From Epiperipatus broadwayi (lineage: Eukaryota; Onychophora; Udeonychophora; Euonychophora; Peripatidae): a stretch of DNA of 64,000 nucleotides. How positions within the stretch are numbered: position 1 is the stretch's first letter; each line of letters opens with the position of its first letter. Below the pieces are notes generated by a model. It saw only the letters and a program-made list of their open reading frames with translations. It was not told the origin of the DNA and did not search any database. A program made the translations under genes and the position numbers. The stretch lies in assembly GCA_028023455.1 (NCBI GenBank), contig JAQFVV010012477.1, positions 3,375,865 through 3,439,864 of the forward strand. Direction: 5' to 3'. Positions 1-11,433 of this stretch are shown here, piece after piece.

Positions 1-1700
1 TTGGTATTTAAATTAACTCAATTTATTGGATTATATAAAAGAAAATTGGCAAGATTAATTATAAAATACATTGGAAATTACTTTATATTTCAGATTGATT
101 GACTAAATAAAAATGATAAAATTACTATGTGTATCTCTAAATGTGTTGCGACAACAATAATGACAAAAAAAAAATGAATGAATGAATGGAGAGACTTTTG
201 GATATTTTACTGAAAAATTTATATATAACAGATACCAAAGATATGAAATAGGATGGGATCGAAGTCTACTTGTTTATCAAAATAATAACCGATAAATGAA
301 TATGAAATCATATGATATCTTTGAATCTCTCCGATCATTTTCATTTAATAAATTATATTACTCTTAAAGATAATTTAAATAAAATACACATCCTTTTTAA
401 ATACATGTAAAAAAATTATTATGCGCACATTTTTATATAAAAAAATTATCATACCATATATATATATAAGAGTCTGTCCGTTCACTATTTATTGACTGAC
501 TTCAGTTTTTATGATGCAAAGAGAAGTTTATTTCTCAGAAATAATAATTCGAAACAATGCTTCACTAACAGTCCTTTTTCTTTTCCAGAGAGGAGAGTGC
601 AATTTAATTAGCACCCCCCTTTTTTTTATGATGTGAATTAATCCAGTTGATCCTGTGTTCCTTTGCTCATGACACGATGTTTACGCAAATCCTACGCCAA
701 ACTTTAAACCAGAAATATCTTTGTTTTTAAAACTAAAATAGCCGATCTTTATATAAAGCATTTTTTTTTCTTATAGGTTTCCTTTTTTTTTTTACATTTT
801 GTTATCGTTCCCTTGGAAATCCTTCGCAACTGCCCTTCAAAAGATTGAATGGGCAGATAATCTAAGCTTATTTTTTCATGTTTTATGGTTTAACACACAA
901 AAAAAAAATATTGAAAAACTTTTATTTGTAAAAACACAGAAAATAGGTCCGTCCGTGTCAATTACAAAAAGACGATAGCTTCTCTTATAGTCTGTTGGCT
1001 GCTATTTATGTGTTCACTTTCTGGCGTTCTGGTATCATAACAACCACTGAATATTACTGAATAAACCTCAATGCCAAACGATAAAACAGAGCAAATTTTC
1101 CTGCCTGGCATTCAAGTACGATGTAAGTTTGGAGAAAATGGATACTTGGAAATTAAATCCATTTTCGATTAGGTTTTTCCTATTATTTATAAACCAAAAT
1201 ACTATTATTTATAAACCAAAATACAAAATTGACATAACAACCTTTATTTACTTTATAAACGCTAATAATTTACATATATATATATATTTAATAATAATAT
1301 TTTTTTAAATTAATTTATAAACAAATATACATAACACAAAAACATTGAACTATATGTAATTATGTTACTATGGTGACTGCATTAATATACATGAAATATG
1401 TAAAAATATCGATCCTATTTAAGTAAACTTATATTGTACTGAATTGTTTTCAAAATTTATTTATTTACCTATACGTTTTTCCTGAGTTTGATTATAGTGA
1501 ATTTATTATTTTAAAGCTAGAATCAACAGTAAACAATTCTATTTAAAAGCTTTAGGTTGCCATGGTGATCAATTTAAATCTATATTTCCAAGGTCTTCCA
1601 TTATCTATCTATCAAGCAAAAGAAAAATCAAATAGGATCAACAAACTTCTTTATTATATATATTTTTTAAATACCTGGATCATTAATTTGAATATTCACA
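1..1700 (-). repeat. 3' LTR of the gypsy element (partial)
   Basis: Copy of 12728-14416. Differences seen by eye include a handful of substitutions, an 11-bp indel near 690 (present in the other copy near 13420) and a 23-bp tandem duplication near 1185-1225 absent from the other copy. The terminus reads TGTGAATATTC on the minus strand from 1700; four further bases (ATAT) are shared, so the boundary is 1700-1704. Its 3' third lies outside the window. Confidence 0.88.
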
Positions 1701-1704
1701 ATAT

Positions 1705-1713
1705 CTCCCCTCT
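1705..1713 (-). promoter_or_regulatory. Polypurine tract of the gypsy element
   Basis: Minus strand reads AGAGGGGAG immediately inside the 3' LTR, four bases from the TG terminus. In LTR retrotransposons such a tract primes plus-strand DNA synthesis by reverse transcriptase. Position and strand agree with the minus-strand pol. Confidence 0.75.
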
Positions 1714-3089
1714 ACAGAGAAAAAAAAAATAAAGACACTTTTTCCTTTCTCTAAAATCACTAAACATTTTAACTTCAGTACAGATAAAAGTTTATCCTTT
1801 CTATCTGTCTTGATTTTAATATCATTTAAAATGTTAGTCAAAAGTTTCAAATATCTTATTCTCATCAAAGCAATATGGAATTCATTTATTCCTTTCCTCC
1901 TTATCTTCTTAGTATACCTACATGCATTTTTTTTTTTATATCTACCATTTATGTAGTATAATCACATCTCTAGGTTTTTTTGTTTTTTTTCCAACAAAAA
2001 TTTATATTGGATTTCACAATTAAATTATTACATCTTTATATTCCTCTCTGCAACTTTCTGGACAACGATGCTCTAAAGTTAGAGTCAAACAAGAAAATCA
2101 TTTAGTATTTGCTTCATACAAGCCAAATATATTACAGAACAAAATTCATTTATAAGCCAAATATTATTAGTTACTCTCTAATAACCATATGTTTTTATTG
2201 CATTGTTTAAAATTTATATATATATATTCATATGTTTTATTTTCTTAAAACTTAACAATAGCTTTTATTATTATTATTTTCTTTAGACATATCTGTAGTT
2301 CATTTCAGTGACACTACTGTGGGCCTAAACTTTAAACATTCAATATTGTCATGAAATGAGAATATAACTTTAATTAATGAATATCTTATATTTATTCAAG
2401 TCCTGCCTTGGACATTGAAAATACTAGCTTTAAAGTTACTTTTCTTATAACATAAACTAAACAAATGAAAATTAACTTCTACAATGAGCTGGATATTCAA
2501 AACAACAGAGATATCTCATTTTTAAATCACTTCTAATACTAAAATAAACTGATTAAATGTTAATCAAATCTAATTTTAATTTCTGGAGGATCTGACAACT
2601 ACTTTCAAATTAAGCTGTGTTCTACATTGATGCTAATCAGGGACATTTATGTTTGAATAGCTTTATTTTATACAGGTTAGGGAAACTACTAAACATTTCT
2701 CTTTAAAATTATAACTCATATCAAAAGATAAATCCTGCCATCAAGGATTTCTTCCTACCTGCTACTTCATAATAAGTCTGGGACATCTGTCAACTTCAGA
2801 CTTCAATATAATTTTATATAGAGTTATGAGCCACAACACACATTTATAGTTCTGCCAACTTCCTCAATGAAAAGACTTAACCATACAAATATTTACAATT
2901 TACAGTTAGCATAGACATTAAAACTCTACACTCTACATCTCCAATGAATTAAATCACACATTCATTACCATCAGTCAATTTTACAAGGTCTAATATTAAA
3001 TGGCATTTGTATACTATACAAAGAAAATCTTCAAAAGTACTTTGACTATAAATATTTTTTAGTCTATTTTTTTTTTTTTTAGTCTTTCA
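1714..3089. other. Gypsy pol-to-LTR spacer, no gene seen
   Basis: AT-rich, with no open frame of note on either strand and no recognisable env. It belongs to the element because it lies between pol and the 3' LTR. Confidence 0.6.
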
Positions 3090-5150
3090 TATGTGTATCT
3101 ACACTACTACTAATGACTTTTGATCATAATAATAAATATCGTGAGACATACTGTAACGGTCAGAAAACGTGTGACTCGTAAACATAGTGCAGAATTCGAC
3201 CACCATACAGAACAGCAGCACCATTGAGTAGCGAAGCCACCCATGGTACTGAGTTCGAACATAGTTTATCGGTTCCACAATACAATCCACGAAACAATGC
3301 ATCTGATGCGACATTAGTAAATATTTCCTTAGGCATGGTGGTCAGGGATATGCAAGAGACTCATGATTTTCTCGAGTTAGCCAATAATCAAACTAATATT
3401 AATTAAACATTCATATTTACATAATCGAGGAAATATTATATAGAATGGATATCGAATAAATGAAATGTTATTGCAGACATAGTTTAAAATTATTTATTAA
3501 TACATATTAATCAATCATTCTAATAATAGTATATGGACTAACAGCTTCAGTAGTGGGATTTGCGACATGATTTTCTTTAAAAGAGTACATTTATTTATTT
3601 AGACATTATTTTATATTGAGGATTTCAGTAGCGGTATTTCCGATACTGTAATGTTTACAAAAGGAATACATTTATTTGAAAGCGTAATCTAGCTACCTAA
3701 AATTCTCGAGTGAGTATTTCTAATGCATGCCTTGGGGAATTTACACCTTTGCAAGGCAAAAGTCTAAAGTATGGGTTATAAGAGTAATGGCAGACATATA
3801 TTTATTTAATTAAAATATTTATTTATAACTAAGGGCAAACATTTATTTGAGAGTGAATTATGCAGATAATGCAGAGGCGGAGTGATATGTTTAGAATAAT
3901 AAAACTAAGCAAAGGAACACGTGGTACACTTTAGAAAGGCGATATGGAATGGCAGTATATCGAAACTGCAATGCCGCGAATGGGTTTATAAGAATGTCAG
4001 GCTGGTCTCTGCCCTGACCCGATGAAGTAAGGTGTCACATAAGCATAATCAGGGACAAGTGGTCCGTGTCACATTTTTGCCAGCTGGCTGCATGACGTTG
4101 TCAAATCCTACGGGAGCACCCATTATGCCCGCTTGTGTAGGACGACTGGGGTTAATTTCAACCCTGAAGAATCCGGAAATTTCACGGCAGAATGGGTCAT
4201 CGTGTCTCTAAAACGTAACACATGTATACAGTATAAACGATTATGATGAGATTTAAGTAGATTTCTGACTCGGCCCGACATTATCAACATTTACTAAAGA
4301 ACGTTGGTGACTCTCAAAGAAATGTAATTTTCTGGAATTATTCATGATGATTTAGTAAATACAAAACATATATATAAATTGGGAATTATTATAACTAATA
4401 CGTCAGCCATTTGCGAAGTAGTAGACCCCTGCATTACAATAAATGAAGCATTGAATGCGTGTCGATTTATATGAAAGTTAAGTTATTAAAGAAAGTAAAT
4501 ATTAATGAAAATTTGATATGCATTCATTGTTTTAAGCGATCATAGATTTGAACTTTGAAAATTGAAATAATTATGAGCATGCAATAATTAAATAATAACT
4601 ATAGATAGAAATGTAGATTATAGAAATACGCACCCAAGATAGAATGTGGTAAGCTAGATTAGTAGAGAAATTTACACATTACATTAATTATTCAATTTAG
4701 TTATACAAATGGTAGCTTTTACATTTTACAATTTAGATAAGTATTATGAAGAAGAGCTATAGCATATTATTAGAGTACTCTAGAGTTTGAACACAGACAG
4801 GTACCTGTTTTATAATAAGTTTCCTTATTCCATGAGTTTAGCAGCAAAAAGTTCACGAGTGGCAAGTCTTTCTTGTATTTAGATATTTTATTTAATTTCA
4901 TGGCAGCAGCAGCTTTTTCATTTATTTCAGGCAACAGATCTTCATGGTGGATTTATGACGGGCAATGGAAAGTTCAGCATCCGATAGGCCATCTCCCGGT
5001 GGAGAATAATCTAGGTGCTTTACTCGGTCATACCTTGGTAGGAACAAATTATTTTTATATTTTTTGGAGACTCTCAGTGATCGAGAGCAAAGCTAAAGTT
5101 TAAGTGAATGTCTCCAGCAAGTCTAAGATGGCCTCTTTTTTTATCTTGAT
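3090..5150. other. GC-richer island inside the spacer, decayed coding sequence of unknown origin
   Basis: Blocks at about 3140-3405, 3700-3800, 3890-4255 and 4760-5105 are clearly richer in G+C than the surroundings and are open for 50-75 codons in several frames, sometimes on both strands. On the minus (element-sense) strand block 3385-3165 is open for 68 codons, and 4196-3890 reads through in pieces joined by two 1-base shifts. On the plus strand 4042-4255 is open for about 70 codons and 4870-5103 for 76. Splice-like signals flank some blocks (for example CAG/GTACCT on the minus strand near 4800). A degenerate ~85-bp tandem duplication occupies 3540-3680. I recognise no protein family and cannot decide the coding strand; captured host exons, a decayed third gypsy gene or an inserted viral fragment are all possible. 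Confidence 0.4.
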
Positions 5151-5758
5151 CTTTCACATTTTTGTTAAGATATTTTTAGGTTCTATTTAATCTGCCCTGA
5201 GGATAATCAATGCATTTAGTTGGTTTTTTTAATTAAAGAAAGCTGCCATTCTATTGTTTACATTTTACATTTACTAATTAATTTTGGGGAATTTTTCTTT
5301 AATTAATCTATTATCTATCACTGACCGATGCTTTTAAATTTCAAAAACAAAAAGGGAACATAAGATTATTTTAACTTTTAATTAAATATTACATCAGATA
5401 TTTTTAGAATTATTATTAAATGAAATTTAAACAAAGCAATAAATATGAACTTTATAATCCAAAATAAATGATTAAAATTATACAAAATTATATAACTAAA
5501 AGAAATCTAAATTATATTATTTTATCCCTATTTATTGCGTTTAATTTGAGATCGAAATGTGTGCGTGTTTATGCTGAATTCTACATATATTTATACATTT
5601 TTAATATTGTTACACACACAATTCGATATCAAAAAGTTTAAATTTGGGCGGGATAGACCGGTCAGTGAGAGATGACAGAAAAAGATGAAACTTAAGATTC
5701 TAATACGAATCTTACTGTTTCAATACTAATAAAATTACTTTAGTGAATGTCTTTTTAT
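5151..5758. other. Gypsy 3' untranslated sequence after pol
   Basis: AT-rich stretch directly following the pol stop codon at 5759-5761 (minus strand). No open frame, repeat or fold stands out. Confidence 0.5.
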
Positions 5759-6320
5759 TTAATTGGGTGGTGCTACTTCCTTTAAGCTTCGGGCATTGAA
5801 GGTACCTTTTTCACCTTCAGGGGTTTCTATGAGAAATGCATTCTCCCCCACTTTTCTTTTTATTTGGAATGGTCCCTCATATACATTCAAAAACTTTTTG
5901 AACTTATAATTCTGCGGGTCACTGATTTGGGGAGTTCTTACAAATACAAAATCTCCTACTTTAAATACACAAGGCTTATGAGGGGCTTGGGTAATTCTTT
6001 TCTGTCCCCATCTCTCTCAAATTCTGGCCAGCCTTTGTTAAGTCATTATCATAATCTACCTTTTCTTCAGCTATAATAGGTAAGGATGTTTTAATTAATA
6101 TGGGTTCTTTATATCCAAAGTGCAGATACATTGGGGTGTATTTAGTGGATTCATTCTGTGTTATATTTATATAGTGAATGACATCCTTTAATTTATTCAC
6201 CCAAGCATGGTGGTTGCTTCCTAGGTATACCCTAAACAATCTACCCAGCTCACACATAACTCTTTCACATGGGTTAGATTGTGGGTTCCTAATTGAACAC
6301 AGAATATGTTTTATACCCTG
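5759..6320 (-). pseudogene. pol: Gypsy pol, integrase C-terminal part
   Basis: Continues integrase after the in-frame TGA at 6321-6323. The start of this piece still carries the presumed catalytic glutamate (SNPCERVM), followed by the helical segment with YINITQNESTKYTPMYLHFG. A 1-base frame change near 5995-6010 interrupts it; past that point the other frame gives the usual C-terminal module (KVGDFVFV, then YEGPFQI) and ends at TAA 5759-5761. Integrase inserts the cDNA into the genome from the nucleoprotein complex. Because of the nonsense codon and shift, this copy is not expected to make active integrase. Confidence 0.8.
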
Positions 6321-7490
6321 TCATTCAATCCAACCTTTCCACTCCTTAGATAGGAATGATGTAGCATGGTCTGTCAAAATAGCCCTGGGTTTTCCTATAT
6401 TTACAAATTGTATTTCTTGCAAACATTTGATCACATTCCTTGAATTTGCCCTGGTCACTGGATATGCCCCTACAAATTTGGAGAAGACATCATAAGTGAC
6501 CAAAATAAACTTAAACCTTTTATAAGATGGTAAAGGCCCATAGAAATCGATTGCCAAGAGATCATTGGGACAAGCAGGTATTATTGGTTGCAATGCCCCA
6601 GCATATGACTTGTTAGCATATTTTGATCTCAAACAGATCTCACAATATTTGAGCCTGTTCATTATGGATGCATACAATCCAGGCCAGTAAAACAGTCTGC
6701 GCACAACATATTCTACCTTTCTGGGTCCGTAGTGCCCATAAAGACAATGCACATAATATATCAATCGATTTCTAATACATGATGGTATCACAACTCTCCA
6801 TGATTGTTCATGGTCCTCATTTACCTTATAATACAATAGACCTTCACTCATCTTATATCTCAAAATTACTTTACTCTTGATTATTCTTTTTATGGCTACT
6901 GATTCAATCCCCGCATCCAAATATTGAATAATAGCATTCAACTTTGAATCACCAGATTGTAAAAATTTTAAGTTCTTTAAATCGTTTTCCACTGATTCAT
7001 CAACTACCAGAGATATTACAGTGATGAAAGCATGATCTACATTAATGTGACAGGCATTTATTTTGACAGAATTCCTACTCAGAATATCTGCTACTATATT
7101 GTCCTTTTCTTTACAATACTGAACCTTATAATTAAATTGTTGAAGGAAGAGACTCCACCTAACTAGCCTTTCACTATTTAAATAGCTTCGATTTATAAAT
7201 TCTAAACTCTTGTGATCTGTAATAACAATTATTTCAGATCCAAGCAAATACTGTCGAAGCTTTTGAAAAGCCCATACAACAGCCAAGGCTTCTTTCTCTG
7301 TGGTGGTATAATGTAATTCTGCACCCTTCAACAATCTACTCAAGAAATACAAGACATGGGGCTTCTTTTCATGGTCCAGCTGGAATAAAACTACTCCTAG
7401 ACCATACCCACTACTGTCAGTTTGTACATAAAATATTTCTTGGAAATCAGGGTAATATAAGATTACAGTATTGAGAAAATTTGATTTTAT
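6321..7490 (-). pseudogene. pol: Gypsy pol, RNase H and integrase N-terminal/core
   Basis: Open frame running from the poly-A frameshift near 7490 to TGA at 6321. RNase H is seen in QTDSSGYG, the ATTEKEALAV-like stretch (TTTEKEALAVVWAF) and ITDHKSLEF. Integrase follows with an HHCC zinc motif (VHCLYGHYG then CEICLRSK) and two of the three catalytic acids (AIDFYGPL and ILTDHATSF). The third acid lies beyond the stop. This segment degrades genomic RNA from the RNA:DNA hybrid and starts the integrase core. It is joined to the RT segment only by a frame change in a run of eight A residues (minus strand), so it would not be translated normally. Confidence 0.85.
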
Positions 7491-9051
7491 TTTTTTTAAA
7501 TTCTATAGAGTGGTTCTCAGTCCATTTCCATTTTACATCTTTCCTTAACAGATTTAATATGTGAACAGTGTCATATGCAAAATTTTCATAAAATCTATGA
7601 TAAAAATTGCAGACACCAAGGAAAGAACGTAATTGCTTTCTATTCTCTGGAATGGGAAAATTTTGAATAGATTTTATCTTGTCAGGATGCAGTTTTATTC
7701 CCTCATATCCTACAATATGTCCCAAAAATTCTATCTCCTTAACAGCTATTCTACTCTTTTTTAAATTTATTTTAATATGTTTCTCTTCACACTCTTTCAA
7801 AAACATATTAAGATGATGAAAATGCTCTGACATGTTTTCAGAAGCAATCACAACATCATCTACATACATAGTAATAATGCCCTTAACTTCATCAGACAAT
7901 ACATTGTCTAAACATCTGAGGAGTCCAGCTCCACTATTTATAAGCCCAAAAGGCATTCTTTTAAAAACATATGAGTAGCCCTCATATTTAAATGCAGTAT
8001 ATTGCTGATCTTCATCATGCAAATATACCTGCCAATAACTAGCTGTTAAGTCAACTGTAGAAAAGACCTTTTTGTCCTTAAATTTAATGAGCAATTCCTG
8101 CACAGTAGGAGGGACATCACATTCTGGAACCGTCAACTGATTCAAGAATCTCACATCCAAGCAAATACATATGGACCCGTTCTTTTTATGAACAACCACT
8201 AATGGACTGTTATAGGCTGAGGGACTTTTCTTAATAATTTTCCACTCAACCATTTGATCAATTTGCTTTCTTACTTCATCTTTATATTGGTGAGGGATAG
8301 GATAGCTTTTACATTGGAAGGGGCTATAGTCCCTCAAGTGTATCCGATGCACATATCCCTTTATCACATCAGGCTTTTTAGAAAATACATCCTTATATCT
8401 ACAGAGTACCTGAAAAAACCTTTGCTTATAGTTGTCATCTAACTCAGATGATTCATAAACCTTTGCATATAAATCTGACTCTGTAGAATTATCTTGGATG
8501 GTTAGTACATTTACACTCTTAATGGGTACTGACCTCTTAAAACTATGCTTTTCCCCTTTTATAATTATTTCCTGATTTGCATAATCAATAATACATCCAA
8601 ACCGATTCATGAAGTCGGATCCTATTATGACCTCATGAATAAGTCCAGACATAATCAAAAAGATTTGTTCTACTGTGATTGAATTAATTCTCACATTCAG
8701 CCATACTTGCTGAGTAAACAATTTTGCCTTATGACCATTTGCCATTATAACCTGTGTCTGTCTCAATGGCAACATAGGGATTTCAGAATCAATTCCTGTT
8801 AGCTTACTATAAAAATTTTCTGAGATAAGGGAAATTTGACTCCCTGAATCAAGTAAAGCCCTTACTGAGGTACCTTGAATAACTATGATAATTTCTGGAC
8901 AATAATTAATGATATAACTTTCCAATTCCCTATCATAATCATCATCTTCTGTTTCAAAATTTATTGATGCCAAATAACTAACAATATCATGGCTCCCCAA
9001 ATTCACTATACTATGAGGCTCCTGCAGTGAGGAACATTCCAACGAGGCCAT
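7447..9051 (-). CDS. pol: Gypsy pol, aspartic protease and reverse transcriptase
   Basis: A 534-residue open frame. The protease motif LLDSGSQISLIS sits near residue 65. The RT spans about residues 200-510, with conserved blocks FSTVDLTASYWQV, FKRMPFGLINSG and the catalytic YVDD in ITMYVDDVVIAS, then FLGHIVGYEGI and the thumb motif LRSFLGVCNFYHRF. ATG at 9051 lies two bases after the gag TAG and in the -1 frame, and the frame is open back through the slippery site, so pol is likely made as a gag-pol fusion. The frame ends early because of an extra base in the A-run at 7490-7497, which separates RT from RNase H. Role: polyprotein cleavage and cDNA synthesis. Confidence 0.92.
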   Translation of the reverse strand: MASLECSSLQEPHSIVNLGSHDIVSYLASINFETEDDDYDRELESYIINYCPEIIIVIQGTSVRALLDSGSQISLISENFYSKLTGIDSEIPMLPLRQTQVIMANGHKAKLFTQQVWLNVRINSITVEQIFLIMSGLIHEVIIGSDFMNRFGCIIDYANQEIIIKGEKHSFKRSVPIKSVNVLTIQDNSTESDLYAKVYESSELDDNYKQRFFQVLCRYKDVFSKKPDVIKGYVHRIHLRDYSPFQCKSYPIPHQYKDEVRKQIDQMVEWKIIKKSPSAYNSPLVVVHKKNGSICICLDVRFLNQLTVPECDVPPTVQELLIKFKDKKVFSTVDLTASYWQVYLHDEDQQYTAFKYEGYSYVFKRMPFGLINSGAGLLRCLDNVLSDEVKGIITMYVDDVVIASENMSEHFHHLNMFLKECEEKHIKINLKKSRIAVKEIEFLGHIVGYEGIKLHPDKIKSIQNFPIPENRKQLRSFLGVCNFYHRFYENFAYDTVHILNLLRKDVKWKWTENHSIEFKKNKIKFSQYCNLILP

Positions 9052-9053
9052 TT

Positions 9054-10940
9054 CTAATTTAAAGGACTAGTCTTAGGCCTAGCCCCTAGCATCTTCACAG
9101 GTGTATTCTGTGATATGCTGACAGGATAACTTCCTGCTGCACACGCACCCTTTTCTGCTCTATCATAACCTTTGGGATTAGCCCTGTTTGTATTTACTGG
9201 TGCTAAAGACTTGGCATATTTAGTGCCTCTATAAGACCTATCATTTCTACTATCTGAGGTCCTTCTATTTCTATAATATTTAATGGGAGAAACATTGTAA
9301 GTAGGATTATTTCTGTGGTATTTATGACCACTTTCCACAGGTGCTTCACTTGCCTCAAGCGATCCGAGTATATCGGACACCTCTTCAACAGTATGCCTAT
9401 CAGCAGCAATCAGAGTTTGCTCGATATGGCATGGCAAGTTTCTCCTAATAATACAAATTATTTGGTTTTCCGACAATGGATATGCGGTCAGCATTTTTAA
9501 TTTTGCTGTCTGCATCCGGAAAAATTGAGTCAAGCTACCCTTACTAACACTATATTTATCTTGGCTAATCTGGTGCCTAATGTTGTCCTGTTTGTCTTCC
9601 CCCCAAAAACTATTCAACAATACATATTTAAAATCCCCATATGTTTCGGGCTTATTAAACAAGGACTTCCACCAATGTTTGGCAGATGCACTCAAATGAT
9701 TACTAGCCACCGACAATTTCTCCATCTCACTTAACCTACTTAATGAGAATAACTCTTCCAGTGCACTTAGATACTCTATGGGGTTTTCATCATAGTCACC
9801 CTTGAAGACTTTGAGTTGGATAAACCTGGCTATGTTTCCATCTATCCTTTCTTTCTTAATTTCTTCTGGACTATGTATTAACTTATTATTCTCATCACCA
9901 TACATTGATGGTATATCATGATCACTTCTATTTAACTTATTTTCTGTGGCCAAATATTGATATGGTTTATCCATGAGACTATCATTACCTTTTACCATAG
10001 TATTCTTTATTCCTACTATCTTATCTTCCAACATCATAGATATCTTATGACTGAGATTTATTTCCTGTTCCTCCAAATGCCTACTTATTTCTTGTTTCAG
10101 CATCTTACTATTATCTTTAATTTCATTATAAACCTCTTCTTGATTTTTAGCGTAATTTTCTAACTGTTGCAATGATAATTGGTGACTATCTAGTCTATCC
10201 TTTAAATCATCTAACTCTCCTGCCTTCACTTGCTCAATGTTGCTTAACTCTTCTTGGATGCCTTGTAGACTATTCTGCGATTCCTTACACACTTTCTGTA
10301 ATTTCTTTATTTCATTATCGGCCTTATTATGTTTCTTGCATACCTCCTTATATTCAACTTTCATATGGCCCTGAATATCCTTAACTTTGAGCTTAATATT
10401 GTTTATTTTTATTTTTGAAGCCTCTTGACCATCCTTGCAAGCTTTCTCAAATTTAGTGTACTTTTTCTCTAATTCTTTGTGCCCAACTTTACAATTTTTA
10501 ACTTCCTCACTCAAGTTTTCAAATCTACCTTCTAACCTTTCTTTTGATTTATTTAACTGGTCCCTTAACTCATTAAATCTGCTATCACATTTACTATCAG
10601 ATTTTTTTAACTGAGCATCTAAGTCATATTTAAATTCCTCAAACTTGGCATTAGTAGCATTTAACTCGATTTTGCATAAGCCAATTTTAATATTTACCTC
10701 CTCTCTAAGTTCTTTATTCTCTCTAATAATATCACTCAATTTATTGTTCATGTCTTCTCTCAACATTTGATTATCTTTACTCATGTCACTAAATTTATTG
10801 TTTATATCACTACCCATATCACTAAATTTATTATTTATATCTCTACTTATATCTTTACTCATCCTTTCCATCAATTCTTTCAGAATTGGATACAGATCTC
10901 CTTCAGGTTTGGATAATACTTCTGTCTTATTGCTTTCCAT
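9054..10940 (-). CDS. gag: Gypsy gag with long N-terminal coiled coil
   Basis: An intact 628-residue frame. Residues about 1-340 are rich in K, E, N and L heptads and look like an extended coiled coil, starting with a repeated INNKFSDM unit. The capsid-like region (about 365-530) contains FKGDYDENPIEYLSALEE and AKHWWKSLF, typical of gypsy Gag proteins that assemble the cytoplasmic particle. The C-terminus is basic and Asn/Arg-rich but has no CCHC zinc knuckle, so RNA binding must depend on basic residues. ATG at 10940 is the first in frame after a ~490-nt leader. The frame ends at TAG 9054-9056 against the slippery heptamer. The relic at 36412 encodes a related Gag. Confidence 0.9.
   Translation of the reverse strand: MESNKTEVLSKPEGDLYPILKELMERMSKDISRDINNKFSDMGSDINNKFSDMSKDNQMLREDMNNKLSDIIRENKELREEVNIKIGLCKIELNATNAKFEEFKYDLDAQLKKSDSKCDSRFNELRDQLNKSKERLEGRFENLSEEVKNCKVGHKELEKKYTKFEKACKDGQEASKIKINNIKLKVKDIQGHMKVEYKEVCKKHNKADNEIKKLQKVCKESQNSLQGIQEELSNIEQVKAGELDDLKDRLDSHQLSLQQLENYAKNQEEVYNEIKDNSKMLKQEISRHLEEQEINLSHKISMMLEDKIVGIKNTMVKGNDSLMDKPYQYLATENKLNRSDHDIPSMYGDENNKLIHSPEEIKKERIDGNIARFIQLKVFKGDYDENPIEYLSALEELFSLSRLSEMEKLSVASNHLSASAKHWWKSLFNKPETYGDFKYVLLNSFWGEDKQDNIRHQISQDKYSVSKGSLTQFFRMQTAKLKMLTAYPLSENQIICIIRRNLPCHIEQTLIAADRHTVEEVSDILGSLEASEAPVESGHKYHRNNPTYNVSPIKYYRNRRTSDSRNDRSYRGTKYAKSLAPVNTNRANPKGYDRAEKGACAAGSYPVSISQNTPVKMLGARPKTSPLN
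9057..9063 (-). promoter_or_regulatory. -1 frameshift slippery heptamer at gag stop
   Basis: Minus strand reads T TTA AAT in the gag frame, fitting X XXY YYZ, and is followed directly by the gag TAG. Slipping back one base gives TTT AAA and leads into the pol frame through its ATG. The related relic has T TTA AAC TAA at the same place (44271-44280). I could not assess a downstream pseudoknot. Termination-reinitiation (TAGAAATG) is the alternative. Confidence 0.7.
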
Positions 10941-11433
10941 TTTTATTTATTATTTATGTCAAATATTCTGTATCTTTTTTAAATAGATTGCGAAATACTT
11001 TACTTTTATTTATCCTTACATAAAACATATCTACCCATTCAATCCTACAGCTGCGAATAAAAATCCACAAAGAACGACAACAACAATAAAATTTCTAGTA
11101 TCTTATTTAAACCTATGATATAATATAATCAGCTATATAACTCCACCAATGCATACAAACATAATACCATGTTTTAGCATCTATATGAGACTCAAACTTG
11201 GGTCTTTAATTGGTTATTTCGGCCTGAGTTGGCGCGCCATTTTGTAACCGATGGAATTGATGAATGCTGTATTCCATTTAAATTGAAGAAAGAAGGCTCC
11301 AAACGTTGGTGCCATTTTGTAACTGGTTGAATTGATGAATGCTGGGTGATGGTTAGGATGATCAATCTGATCTGATGAAAAATCTAAAATCTAATTTAAA
11401 TTAATCTAGTCTAGCTCAATCGGGTCGCCATTA
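10941..11433 (-). other. Gypsy 5' leader with iterated LTR-end/primer-like motif
   Basis: Untranslated leader between LTR and gag. The plus-strand motif GCCATTTTGTAA occurs at 11236-11247 and 11311-11322, and as GCCATTATGTAA at the true LTR/primer junction (11428-11439). Two of the three are followed by the same ATTGATGAATGCTG. On the minus strand these are TTACAAAATGGC, i.e. an LTR-like end plus a TGG primer start. Confidence 0.6.
11414..11430 (-). promoter_or_regulatory. tRNA primer-binding site (PBS)
   Basis: Minus strand reads TGGCGACCCGATTGAGC three bases inside the LTR end ...TTACA. TGG is the complement of the tRNA CCA tail; the matching tRNA 3' end would read GGGTCGCCA. The tRNA species is not determined. 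Confidence 0.7.

Noticed and set aside
4150-4190. Another hammerhead (CTGAAGAATCCGGAAAT)
   Set aside because: Only five bases separate the two core-like boxes, so no stem II can form; probably coincidence.
8254-8442. Plus-strand open frames inside gag and pol (also near 9525, 9957 and 10783)
   Set aside because: Antisense shadows of the clearly coding minus strand.
11370-11400. Hammerhead-like CTGATGAAAA near the gypsy primer site
   Set aside because: No stem II or GAAAC box follows.
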